From: a bacterium
GTDB lineage: Bacteria; Armatimonadota; UBA5829
Assembly (NCBI GenBank): GCA_021371935.1
Contig: JAJFVF010000019.1
Coordinates: 250,009-314,008, forward strand
Direction: 5' to 3'
DNA: 64,000 nt
The notes beneath the pieces were generated by a model, which saw only the letters and a program-made list of their open reading frames with translations, did not search any database and was not told where the DNA came from. Positions 24,768 to 33,096 of this stretch are shown here, in pieces. The position numbers and the translations under genes are program-made. Each line of letters opens with the position of its first letter. Position 1 is the stretch's first letter.

Positions 24768-25190
24768 CTAAAACGGTCCAGTCCGCAGGAGCACGTTGAT
24801 GAATGCGAACACGCCTATGAGCGTCAATAGTAGAGCCGTTATGACAGCCAGAGACCAAGTGTTGATTCGCTCAGCAGCCCCGATCTTCTTGAGGAAATGC
24901 CAGTGCTGGCCGACGGCCAGCACCAGTGCGATCGTCCCGAGAGCGATAAGTGCCAGCCCGAGATGCCGGGGAGCCTGTGCTCTCATAGTGTAGTGGAAGC
25001 CCTCGGCTTGGCGAAGGTAGTCGAAAAACTTGAAGATGGTGAAACCGAACCCGATCAGAGAGATCGAGGTTCTGATCCAAGCCATCAGAGTCCTGTCGGC
25101 AGCGATGACGGTGCGTTGAAGCGCAAGATCAGTTCGTTCCTGAGCGAGATGGTCGGCATTAGCCTCATTATTTTCCGGTGTCTCACTCAT
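24768..25190 (-). CDS. DUF202 (YidH-like) inner-membrane protein
   Basis: This 140-residue protein carries the DUF202 signature ERTDLALQRTVIAADRTLMAWIRTSISLIGFGFTIFKF. It has three membrane segments: SLIGFGFTIFKFF, LGLALIALGTIALVLAVG and LAVITALLLTLIGVFAFI. AAAGGAGAT precedes ATG 25190. Its function is unknown across the family. It is the last gene of the minus-strand sulfatase operon, 20 nt after the maturase gene. Confidence 0.88.
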   Translation of the reverse strand: MSETPENNEANADHLAQERTDLALQRTVIAADRTLMAWIRTSISLIGFGFTIFKFFDYLRQAEGFHYTMRAQAPRHLGLALIALGTIALVLAVGQHWHFLKKIGAAERINTWSLAVITALLLTLIGVFAFINVLLRTGPF

Positions 25191-25210
25191 TGCGCGTATC
25201 TCCTTTCGGC

Positions 25211-26398
25211 TTAACGAGTTGAATTATCGCTCAAAACCTGCATCACCTCGTCTGCAAAACGCCCGCTTCTAATCAGTTCTGCCATAATGCGCATGGGCTT
25301 TTCAGTGTGGCTGAAAAATGCTTTCAGTCCTTCGCATAAATAGTTGATGCCTGAATCGGAGATGCGGTTCTTCGGGCATTCGCCATAACAAGTAAACAGA
25401 TACTTGCACTCGCGGCAGTATTCAGGCAGGGCATTGAACTTGGCCGAGCCGAACCACCTCTGCCTTTCACCAAGGACCAGTTGGTCGATAGGCGTCTCGG
25501 TGATATTGCCAAGCAAGTGCTCCGGCTCGACGAAATGATCGCACGAGTACACGTCGCCGTTGTGCTCCAGCACGACACTGTCACCGCAGGTTGGACGCAA
25601 TACACACAGTGTCGAATATCCTCGAACCCAGGACGCAAGCACACCATCGAAGAAAATTACAAACATCTTTCCCACGTCTCTGCGCACCCACTCGTCGAAT
25701 ATCTCGATGAGAAACCGGCCGTATTGTGCTGGATGCACCGACCTGTCGGTGACGCGGTCTCCATCCTGGAATCCGGTATCATTGTCCCTTTCGACAATAG
25801 GAATAAACTGCAGATATGGCGCTTGAAGTTCGTCCCGAAAGAATTTGTAGACTTCCAGTGGATGCATGCTGTTCACTGCGTTGACTGTGCAGAGGATGTT
25901 GAATTGCACATCGTGTGTCCGCATAAGTTTTGCCGCCCGAATCACACGGTCATAAACAGAATTGCCCGAACGGTCTCTACGATAAGCATCATGAAGCTTC
26001 TTGGGACCATCAAGACTAAGACCCACCAGGAAGTTGTTCTCGCGCAGAAAAGAGCACCATTGCTCATCAATCAGAACTCCATTGGTCTGCATGGTATTTT
26101 CAACTTGCATCCCAGGCTTGAGATATCTTTTCTCCACCTCAATCGCACGCTTGAAGAAATCCAAGCCCATCATGGTCGGCTCACCACCCTGCCATGCAAT
26201 GGTTACTGCAGGAGCGTTATGCGCCTCGATTGTCTGGCGGATGTAGGTCTCCATCACTTCATCCGTCATTCTCAGTGTGCTCCCTGGATAAAGCCCGGCT
26301 TTTTTGAGAAAGAAGCAGTAGTCGCAGCGGAGGTTGCAGTCCGCTCCGGTCGGCTTTGCCATTACGTGAAACGAGCTAAGTGTGTCTGGACGTTTCAT
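25211..26398 (-). CDS. Anaerobic sulfatase-maturating radical SAM enzyme (anSME)
   Basis: This 395-residue enzyme oxidises the active-site Cys of sulfatases to formylglycine without oxygen. The N-terminal SFHVMAKPTGADCNLRCDYCFF carries C21, C25 and C28. It is followed by IAWQGGEPTMMGLDFF and MQTNGVLID. The SPASM tail contains CDHFVEPEHLLGNI and CRECKYLFTCYGECPKNR for two auxiliary [4Fe-4S] clusters. Length and motifs match the AslB/ChuR/anSME family closely. The cognate sulfatase, with a Cys-type CSPTR site, is encoded at 28034-30358 in the same operon. Confidence 0.94.
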   Translation of the reverse strand: MKRPDTLSSFHVMAKPTGADCNLRCDYCFFLKKAGLYPGSTLRMTDEVMETYIRQTIEAHNAPAVTIAWQGGEPTMMGLDFFKRAIEVEKRYLKPGMQVENTMQTNGVLIDEQWCSFLRENNFLVGLSLDGPKKLHDAYRRDRSGNSVYDRVIRAAKLMRTHDVQFNILCTVNAVNSMHPLEVYKFFRDELQAPYLQFIPIVERDNDTGFQDGDRVTDRSVHPAQYGRFLIEIFDEWVRRDVGKMFVIFFDGVLASWVRGYSTLCVLRPTCGDSVVLEHNGDVYSCDHFVEPEHLLGNITETPIDQLVLGERQRWFGSAKFNALPEYCRECKYLFTCYGECPKNRISDSGINYLCEGLKAFFSHTEKPMRIMAELIRSGRFADEVMQVLSDNSTR

Positions 26399-27006
26399 TT
26401 GAACAACCCCAGTCTCTCAAACGCTGTTATGAGCACATCAACTGCGAGTGCTGTCTGAAATAGATACAATACAACACCGACAACAGCGAGAGTCACTGCG
26501 CCGCCAAGCGATTTTAGAATTTTGTCTGCAGTGAGCATAGCAACAAGGTTAAGAACCATAACCCCGATCAGGATTGCGATAATAATTCCGATACCCGCCC
26601 AATCGCGTGCTGTCATAGTGAAATACATAATTGCCGCAATTCCAGCAGGCGTGATGGAATGCGGCAGTGTGAGTGGAAAGACCGACAGGCTCAGCCCCGG
26701 TTCCTCTGGTGGTGCCGGCGGCTTTGTGGGTCGACGCAGTGTGTGAATACTTTCAAGTCCCCACAGAAACAGCACAAGCCCTCCAGTTATGGCAACTGCG
26801 TTCTGCGATATCCCCCAACTGGCAGTCAGACGATTTGCTATCAGGGCTAGAATGACAACTATAAGTGTCGACAGCCTGAATGTGCTGAATGCGATGGCAC
26901 GACGAAGAGATGGATCAGCATTCGTGGTAAGGTTTGTGAACGGTACAATGAGCTTGATCGGACCAAGAGTTATAAAGAAGAAGATAAACACCTTACTCAG
27001 TTCCAC
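26395..27006 (-). CDS. MarC-family integral membrane protein
   Basis: This 203-residue protein has about six hydrophobic segments and the MarC-type opening FIFFFITLGPIKLIVPFTNLT. The second conserved repeat is FPLTLPHSITPAGIAAIMY, where most family members have PLAIPLLAGPG. Its function is undefined; MarC proteins are unrelated to the drug-resistance regulator despite the name. The stop overlaps the ATG of the maturase gene by 4 nt. Confidence 0.85.
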   Translation of the reverse strand: MELSKVFIFFFITLGPIKLIVPFTNLTTNADPSLRRAIAFSTFRLSTLIVVILALIANRLTASWGISQNAVAITGGLVLFLWGLESIHTLRRPTKPPAPPEEPGLSLSVFPLTLPHSITPAGIAAIMYFTMTARDWAGIGIIIAILIGVMVLNLVAMLTADKILKSLGGAVTLAVVGVVLYLFQTALAVDVLITAFERLGLFK

Positions 27007-27031
27007 ATGCGATCCCCCGAGTTTTCATTCG

Positions 27032-27970
27032 TTACAAAGTGAGCGCCAACTCCAGCCATCCCGAGTTACCTTCAAATCTGTGCTGAGTGTCAAGCTCGGT
27101 TATAAACTTGCCGATTAGGGTTATTGTCGTATTTCCAGCTTGTGCGTCATATGTGATGAGCGGTCCTATCCCAAATGTTCTGCCTTTGAAACCTCCCAGT
27201 CTGGCTCCTGGTCCGCTGTCTGGCGTTGTCTGCCATAGTGCATAACCAGTCAGTCCAGCTCCAAGTTTATTAGGAAAACGTTTTAGCGCGGCATAGTCCA
27301 CGTGCAGTTCCTGACCGCTTGTGTAATCCGTATCCGGGTTGCGAAACGGAATAGTGTAACCCGGGGCAAGGTCTATTTCAACGCCTGTCTTCGGATCAAG
27401 AAATGTGTACCAGTAATCGAACTCGATCGCCCAGCGGTTCAAGCCCGAATTGACCAGCCTTTCGACATTGTAGTTGCCGCTCGGCACATATACTACAAAC
27501 TGAGCCAGTTTATGAGATCGCCCGTTATGCCATCCGAGCACTATCGGGGCAAGCACTATGTCGCCAAATCCAATCATGCTCTTATCGAAGTTTCTTACGG
27601 GTGGCGGTGATTCTATTGTGGCGGACAGACGGGCCTTAAGCACTGGAATTACGGCAGCAAACGCATAGTTCGACCCCAGAACTTTCGTCTTGGTGACATG
27701 GCTGAGCGCGGATAGGCTGAGTGGAGTTCTGAGTTTTGCGTTAGCCTGAATCCGCCCTTCCGCCACCATACGTGATACGTTTCCCGCGTAGTATGTGAAA
27801 TACTGCTTCAGGTAGGTTCCCGGAGGCGGCAAAATGCCGGTCATGACGTCCTGGAAACCGGGAAGGTAGTTACTCGTGCCGCCTTCACTGGCATGCAAAT
27901 TGGACTGATTAGTCAGACAGATAAAAAAGGCTAATGTAGTCAGCCACTTTGAACGCACTCCAGGAAGCAT
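27032..27970 (-). CDS. SphA-like outer-membrane beta-barrel protein
   Basis: This 312-residue exported protein has a signal peptide (WLTTLAFFICLTNQSNLHASEG). The beta-strand-rich body is typical of SphA/phenol-degradation 'meta-pathway' transporters: FGDIVLAPIVLGWH, then VYVPSGNYN, YTFLDPKTGVEIDLAPGY, TSGQELHVDYAALKRFP and GIGPLITYD, ending in a strand with alternating hydrophobic residues. These are believed to be channels for hydrophobic substrates in the outer membrane, and they are evidence for a diderm envelope. ATG 27970 is preferred because GAGGGAG is upstream and the signal peptide is clean; ATG 28024 adds 18 residues without a binding site. It directly follows the sulfatase gene. Confidence 0.82.
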   Translation of the reverse strand: MLPGVRSKWLTTLAFFICLTNQSNLHASEGGTSNYLPGFQDVMTGILPPPGTYLKQYFTYYAGNVSRMVAEGRIQANAKLRTPLSLSALSHVTKTKVLGSNYAFAAVIPVLKARLSATIESPPPVRNFDKSMIGFGDIVLAPIVLGWHNGRSHKLAQFVVYVPSGNYNVERLVNSGLNRWAIEFDYWYTFLDPKTGVEIDLAPGYTIPFRNPDTDYTSGQELHVDYAALKRFPNKLGAGLTGYALWQTTPDSGPGARLGGFKGRTFGIGPLITYDAQAGNTTITLIGKFITELDTQHRFEGNSGWLELALTL

Positions 27971-28033
27971 ATCTCCCTCATTCCTCATGGCGGGCCGGAC
28001 GACATCAAGCCGTCCGGCGGCCATGTACGACTG

Positions 28034-30358
28034 CTATTCTCTGGCAAGCATCGAACGTGCTTCGGCTTCTTCATCTACGTAGTGCTCGCCGCTGAGATTG
28101 ATGGAAACCCGTTTGATCGTGCCGCCATGGAACTCGAACGGCGCACTGATCTCACGGCTTACAGCATCCGCAGTGCTGCGTCCGATGACGAACCCACCTG
28201 TCAGACCGAATTTGCCCGGCTGAGTGCGCATCTTTGCTTCCGCGACGACATCATCGTCGATGTAGAGTCGAGTAGTGCCGTTGGCGACACCTTTCGGTTC
28301 CTCTTTCTCTTTGGTGAATTCTGCGCCAAGTACGTGCTTGCCGGTAGTTATGTCCCTGGAAGAGATGACCTGTTGTTCCTCTATGCCGAGGAAGTTATAG
28401 ACATAGCAAAGCTTGCTGTCTTTCACAAAAAGCGTATGACCGCCAAAACGGCTGCCCATGGCGAAAATCACACCCTCGGCTTCCGATGTGTCGATCTCCA
28501 CATTCGCCAGGATCGAATATGAGCGGTTTCGTATATTCGGAGCGACGCCCTCAGGCACAGGACTTGTATCAGAGTAGTAGATATAACTGTTACGCGGCGC
28601 GGATAGTTCTGGCCGCTGCTCGCCAAGCACCTCAACAGGAGTGCGATCATCCAGAGGAAAACCGTTGTTTCTGCCGGCGACCGCAAACCATGTGGCTATC
28701 AACTCCTTGAGCTTTTCCGGCTCCTGGTCCGCAAGATCATGAACCTCGGACCGGTCTTCCTTCACATTATAGAGTTCCCACTTATCATCCATAAAGTGGC
28801 CCTTGCCCGAAATGGCACCGTGTCTGGCAACAGCTTTCCAGCCATTGTGATAGATTGCGCGTGTGCCGAGCATTGAGTAGAACTGTGTATGTCTGGTGCT
28901 TTCGGCTTCCGGCTTGTCGAATGTATATCGCATACTCACGCCCTGAATAGGCGACTGCTGATATCCCTTTATAAACTCAGGCGACTCTATTCCAAGGCAG
29001 TCCAGTATCGTCGGCACGATATCAATGGCATGGTGATACTGATCGCGAACCTGGCCTGAGACACTCGACATAGATTTTGGCCAACAGATAATGCATGGAT
29101 CGGCAATGCCGCCCTCAAGAGTGTAGCGTTTGAACATCTTGTATGGAGCATTGAATGCCCATGCCCATCCGGTGGGATAATGATTGTAAGTATTCGGGCT
29201 GCCCAGCTCGTCGATCTTTTCGAGGTTTTCCTGAAGATCGTCAGGCCAACCGTTGAAGAACTTGTTTTCGTTAACGGAACCGTTCGGTGTCCCCTCACCA
29301 CTGGCGCCGTTGTCTGAAACTGCCACTATCAGCGTGTTCTCCATTTGGCCGGACGCCTCTAGATAGTCCAGCAAGCGCCCGAGTTCATGGTCAGTGTAGC
29401 TGGAGAACCCCGCATAGACTTCTGCCATTCGAGTAAAGAGCTTCTTTTGATCGTCAGATAGTGAATCCCATGGGAGCACCTGGTCGGCATCGGATATGAC
29501 CTCTGGCCATGGCCAGGGATTAATCTGGGAGATTTCAGTATCCTGCGGCACAGTCCCCATTTTCTTCATGTTCTCGAGGACCATTTCTCGATATTTCTCG
29601 TAGCCCATATCGAACTTGCCCTTATATTTGTCAACCCATTCATTTGGCGTATGGTGCGGCGCATGGTTGGCTCCGAATGAGAGATACATCAGCCATGGTT
29701 TCTCCGGCGCAATCTGCTTGGAATCCTGAATGAACCGTATCGACTTGTCCACCAGGTCCTTCGACAAGTGATAGCCCTGCTCCGGCTTGTACGGCTGGTC
29801 GACGAAGTGGTTATCGAATGTGAGTTCGGGATACCACTGATTGGTCTCGCCTCCCAGGAAGCCGTAAAAGCGCTCGAACCCACGTCCTGTCGGCCAGGTG
29901 CGCTTTGAGCCGGCCATGTTGGACTCGGTCTCAGGGGTCAGGTGCCACTTGCCCACACAGAACGTGCCATAGCCGTTCTGCTGCAGTATCTCAGCGATTG
30001 TGCCGTTTTCGGGAGGAATGACCCCACATGAGCCTGGATATCCGCTTGAGGCTTCAGTGATACAGGACATACCGTTCATCGTTGCGTTGCGACCGGTCAT
30101 GAGACACGATCTGGTTGGGGAACAAAGCGCTGTTGTATGCCAGTTTGAATACCGCAGTCCTTTGTCCGCAATACGCTTCATATTGGGCATTTCGATTAGG
30201 CCGCCGAAAATATCCCATGCGGCAATGCCTGTGTCGTCCCAGACAATGTAGAGCACGTTGGGAGCGCCTTCTTTCGCCATTGGAGGCTGATACGGCTCCC
30301 AATCGGGTTTTGAGTCCCTGATGTCGAGATTAATGATTCCATTGAATTGTTTTGCCAA
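28034..30358 (-). CDS. Type I arylsulfatase (Cys-type formylglycine)
   Basis: This 774-residue sulfatase is of the large AtsA-like group and hydrolyses sulfate esters. The metal site starts with YIVWDDTG (Asp 41-42). The formylglycine site is C79 in ALCSPTRSCLMTGRN. Further conserved stretches are VGKWHL, SFGANHAPHH, VAVSDNGASGEG and DIVPTILDCLGI. The C-terminal 200 residues form the beta-sheet extension. No obvious signal peptide is present, so it may act in the cytoplasm or leave by another route. TTG 30358 is the start, with AAGGAGG 9 nt upstream. Activation by the operon's own anSME is expected. Confidence 0.94.
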   Translation of the reverse strand: MAKQFNGIINLDIRDSKPDWEPYQPPMAKEGAPNVLYIVWDDTGIAAWDIFGGLIEMPNMKRIADKGLRYSNWHTTALCSPTRSCLMTGRNATMNGMSCITEASSGYPGSCGVIPPENGTIAEILQQNGYGTFCVGKWHLTPETESNMAGSKRTWPTGRGFERFYGFLGGETNQWYPELTFDNHFVDQPYKPEQGYHLSKDLVDKSIRFIQDSKQIAPEKPWLMYLSFGANHAPHHTPNEWVDKYKGKFDMGYEKYREMVLENMKKMGTVPQDTEISQINPWPWPEVISDADQVLPWDSLSDDQKKLFTRMAEVYAGFSSYTDHELGRLLDYLEASGQMENTLIVAVSDNGASGEGTPNGSVNENKFFNGWPDDLQENLEKIDELGSPNTYNHYPTGWAWAFNAPYKMFKRYTLEGGIADPCIICWPKSMSSVSGQVRDQYHHAIDIVPTILDCLGIESPEFIKGYQQSPIQGVSMRYTFDKPEAESTRHTQFYSMLGTRAIYHNGWKAVARHGAISGKGHFMDDKWELYNVKEDRSEVHDLADQEPEKLKELIATWFAVAGRNNGFPLDDRTPVEVLGEQRPELSAPRNSYIYYSDTSPVPEGVAPNIRNRSYSILANVEIDTSEAEGVIFAMGSRFGGHTLFVKDSKLCYVYNFLGIEEQQVISSRDITTGKHVLGAEFTKEKEEPKGVANGTTRLYIDDDVVAEAKMRTQPGKFGLTGGFVIGRSTADAVSREISAPFEFHGGTIKRVSINLSGEHYVDEEAEARSMLARE

Positions 30359-30396
30359 CTGACTCGTCCTCCTTTGTGGTCTTGTACCGCTTGCGT

Positions 30397-31200
30397 CTAC
30401 TTCACCTCGCGACTGTGTGCCTCGAACCCGGATAGGCTGTCGCGGAGATCAATCATACTCTGCTGGCTTACCTTCGTAGGCCCTGTTTGAGGCCGATCCA
30501 AATCCACGATCATTATTATTACCGCCGCCACCAGTACCGAAACGAGGCCTAAAACAATCCAATCCCGTTGTCCTGAAAGCCCAAAACTATAGCCTGTGAT
30601 AGCCAGCCCGGCTATTGCTATGAATGCAAGTATCCACAATACACTATCCGGGACACGGTTTCTGAATGCGGCAACTCGGGCAGAATAGAGGTCAATGGAT
30701 TCGTTTAAAGTCTGGAGGAATATGGCGGTAATTGGATTGGGATAGCGCCTTGCCGCCGCAGCAGCCTGTGCCCACATATCTTGCTGCAGTCTTTCTGTCT
30801 TGCTTTTCACACGCGCAAGAGCCTTTGGATTGTTTATTACCGAAATCGATTGAAGGCGCAGGTCGACATATTTACGGATCATTTGTGATGTTCTCGTCCT
30901 ATATGGTTCGGGCAGAGTCTGTGCACGCAAGAACGTGGTTCCAAGGGCATTTGCTTCTTCGACCGCCAGAATCCTGCGAGCATCGTATCGGGCTGATGCA
31001 GCAGCGAATGTAAACCCCATCATTAAAGCCAATAAACCCAGTATGGAAGCCTGGACTGCACCGATTTGAGAACGCTCCCCGACACGACCGCTGACAATGT
31101 GCCCAATCATATAGCCGATCAGTCCGGCTGCAAAAAGCACCAAGCTTGTCTCAATAAAGACAAAGAGTGCCCTTTGACAGTAAAACAAATGTCCTTCCAT
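30397..31200 (-). CDS. DUF4239 (bestrophin-like) membrane protein
   Basis: This 267-residue protein has membrane helices near the N-terminus (LVLFAAGLIGYMIGHIV, QASILGLLALMMGFTFAAA) and C-terminus (VLWILAFIAIAGLAITGYSF, IVLGLVSVLVAAVIIMIVDLDRP). The motif GLLALMMGFTFAAASARYDARR and the end DLDRP.TG are typical of DUF4239. It may form a channel by analogy to bestrophins, but no function is established. It lies 8 nt from the ZIP-like gene and 38 nt before the sulfatase gene. Confidence 0.85.
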   Translation of the reverse strand: MEGHLFYCQRALFVFIETSLVLFAAGLIGYMIGHIVSGRVGERSQIGAVQASILGLLALMMGFTFAAASARYDARRILAVEEANALGTTFLRAQTLPEPYRTRTSQMIRKYVDLRLQSISVINNPKALARVKSKTERLQQDMWAQAAAAARRYPNPITAIFLQTLNESIDLYSARVAAFRNRVPDSVLWILAFIAIAGLAITGYSFGLSGQRDWIVLGLVSVLVAAVIIMIVDLDRPQTGPTKVSQQSMIDLRDSLSGFEAHSREVK

Positions 31201-31208
31201 TGTTCACC

Positions 31209-31937
31209 TCACAGCATTAGTAACAGCGAATAGACAGCGGCTCCCAACGCAAATGGTGCGAGTCTGCCTTCACCTGACCTGGGAAGTTCATCCCTTATGC
31301 CGTTGATAGTCACTCCTCCAGATACAAAACCTACCATTGCTCCGACAACTTGCTCAGGCAGAGATATCGTCAGGCCGCATACCCAGCCGACAAATACTGA
31401 TGTCATCAGGAGCCACCGACCCTGGTGATCATAAAGGCTTCCATACTCATTTCTGAGAGTGTGATCGTATACGAGCAAATGGAAAGCCATAGCAAGTGTG
31501 TAGAAGAAGAGAGAACGCGGGCTTTTATTCCAGTCGACAAGCAGGTAACTAATTAGCGCAACATTGAGCGCCATTGCTATTATGTGCAGCCGGTAAGCCA
31601 GGTTGCCGCCATGGTGCGTACGGTCTGTTTTGTGCTCTGCGGTTCTGGAAGAAACCGCCATAGTGTATAGGCCAAAAAAAAAGATAAATCCGACCAGTGC
31701 TGCCAGGTAGACGTGGACTTCCGAGAAGAATGCACTTCTGCCGGTTGCTTCGGCATATGCTGCCTGCTGTTCGCTAAGCTCAGGAAGAATGTGAACGAAG
31801 ATATAAGCTATGGATGCGCCCGATGCTGCGGAGATCCACCTGCGTCTATGCCTGAACTGACCGACCTGGATCAGCCAGCCATAGGCAAACGGCAAACAGA
31901 GAATGAGAGCGCTGATAAGTAAATATAAGGCTTCCAT
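31209..31937 (-). CDS. ZIP-like polytopic membrane protein
   Basis: This 242-residue protein has about seven to eight hydrophobic segments. The stretch AASGASIAYIFVHILPELSEQQ resembles the metal-binding helix of ZIP divalent-cation transporters (H and E on one face), but the second ZIP motif (HN-PEG) is not obvious. It may be a ZIP-superfamily relative without proven transport. Start: ATG 31937 is preferred over the TTG one codon upstream; no strong binding site is seen. It is the first gene of the sulfatase operon. Metal supply for the sulfatase is possible, but this is inference. Confidence 0.6.
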   Translation of the reverse strand: MEALYLLISALILCLPFAYGWLIQVGQFRHRRRWISAASGASIAYIFVHILPELSEQQAAYAEATGRSAFFSEVHVYLAALVGFIFFFGLYTMAVSSRTAEHKTDRTHHGGNLAYRLHIIAMALNVALISYLLVDWNKSPRSLFFYTLAMAFHLLVYDHTLRNEYGSLYDHQGRWLLMTSVFVGWVCGLTISLPEQVVGAMVGFVSGGVTINGIRDELPRSGEGRLAPFALGAAVYSLLLML

Positions 31938-32137
31938 CAATGTATGATTGCCGGAGAAATGATAACTGAAACTTGCAGCGTGTGGTGTGAGGTCAGAGAT
32001 GAGGATATTTACGTGTCAATCATTTCAATGTTACAGAAGCACCAACCCTCTTCTGGGGAACTTATCCTTCCAAAAATTATTGAGTGCCTTGGGTACTTGC
32101 CACTGTATCTCGCCAGTTGTTAATTGCAGAGTATGTG

Positions 32138-32923
32138 CTAGCTTTGTGTGGTGTTCGCGATCAAAACCTTTACCCCGGCTTCCTCGAGGTTTGCTTTGTC
32201 TGTTTGGGATATGCCTGGGTCTGTGATGATGGTATCTATTTCATACGGAGCGGCAAACCTTGCGAATGTACAGCGCTTGAACTTTGTGCTCTCAGTCACA
32301 AGGATTACTCTATCAGCCACTCGGATCATCGCTCTCTCCTGGCCGGATGCGTTGAGATCGGACATATAAAAGCCGTTTTGGCTGTCCGCACCATCACAGC
32401 CGATAAAAAGCGTGTTTACATGCAAATTACTCAGAATGCTATCGGTTATGGGTCCGATTAGCCCTGGGAAATCGCTGCGAAGGATTCCTCCCAATACCAT
32501 TACCTGTATAGGCGAGCCATATAATTCCTGCGCCACGCACAATGAAGTTGTCGCAATTGTTAAGCCAAGACTTTTTGGCAGATGTCTTGCCACTTCAAGT
32601 GTTGTCGATCCTGAGTCAACCATAATGGTTTCACCAGGCGATACGAGGCTTGCTGCAAGCTCACCAATGGCTGATTTGGTCACTGATGCGGTGTAGTGCA
32701 GGAGTGCATTTTGAAGAAATTTAAGCTTTCCGGCTGGTGCACCGCCGCCGTGAGTCCTTTGCAGCAGTCCCCGGTTTTGAAGTCGAGCCAGGTCACGCCG
32801 TATTGTCATCTCAGAAACCGCAAAATCACGCGCCAGATCCTTTACACTGACTGAGCCGCAGTCCTGGAGCTTGTTTATTATTTCAATTTGTCTGGTGGAT
32901 ACGTCTGTGACAGATGAGTTCAT
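32138..32923 (-). CDS. DeoR-family transcriptional regulator
   Basis: This 261-residue protein has an N-terminal winged helix-turn-helix (VKDLARDFAVSEMTIRRDLARLQNRGLLQRTHGG) and a C-terminal DeoR sugar-phosphate sensor domain (ETIMVDSGSTTLEVARHLP, GCDGADSQNGFYMSDL, LVTESTKFKRCTFARF). ATG 32923 is used; a longer reading to 33004 would run across the gene's own promoter. It is divergent from the sugar-catabolic operon that starts at 33097 and shares a palindromic site with it, so it is very probably its repressor, released by a sugar phosphate. Confidence 0.92.
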   Translation of the reverse strand: MNSSVTDVSTRQIEIINKLQDCGSVSVKDLARDFAVSEMTIRRDLARLQNRGLLQRTHGGGAPAGKLKFLQNALLHYTASVTKSAIGELAASLVSPGETIMVDSGSTTLEVARHLPKSLGLTIATTSLCVAQELYGSPIQVMVLGGILRSDFPGLIGPITDSILSNLHVNTLFIGCDGADSQNGFYMSDLNASGQERAMIRVADRVILVTESTKFKRCTFARFAAPYEIDTIITDPGISQTDKANLEEAGVKVLIANTTQS

Positions 32924-32954
32924 ATAATCGGACCTTGTTCGATTTACATATTTC

Positions 32955-32983
32955 AGTCTACATTCAATCGCGCATGCTGTCAA
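32955..32983 (-). promoter_or_regulatory. Promoter of the DeoR-type regulator gene
   Basis: On the minus strand, TTGACA (32978-32983), a 17-nt spacer and TAGACT (32955-32960). The -35 box directly abuts the palindrome at 32984-32994. A protein bound there could block both this promoter and the divergent one. Confidence 0.55.
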
Positions 32984-32994
32984 GTGAAATTCAC
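32984..32994. promoter_or_regulatory. Candidate DeoR operator palindrome
   Basis: GTGAAATTCAC is a perfect inverted repeat (5-bp arms, 1-bp centre). It lies between two divergent promoters: adjacent to the regulator's -35 and 21 bp upstream of the -35 at 33016. Position and symmetry suggest an operator. No second copy was noticed nearby. Confidence 0.4.
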
Positions 32995-33015
32995 GCACAA
33001 ACACGTTCGACAGGA

Positions 33016-33044
33016 TTGACAGAACACTGCTGAGGAGATATCAT
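33016..33044 (+). promoter_or_regulatory. Strong sigma-70-type promoter of the sugar-catabolic operon
   Basis: TTGACA (33016-33021), a 17-nt spacer and TATCAT (33039-33044, 5 of 6 consensus). The leader to ATG 33097 would be about 45 nt. This is the best promoter match in the window. Confidence 0.65.
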
Positions 33045-33096
33045 AATAACATAATAAACACTATACCGCACACATAACGAACATCGGGGGTTGGCC

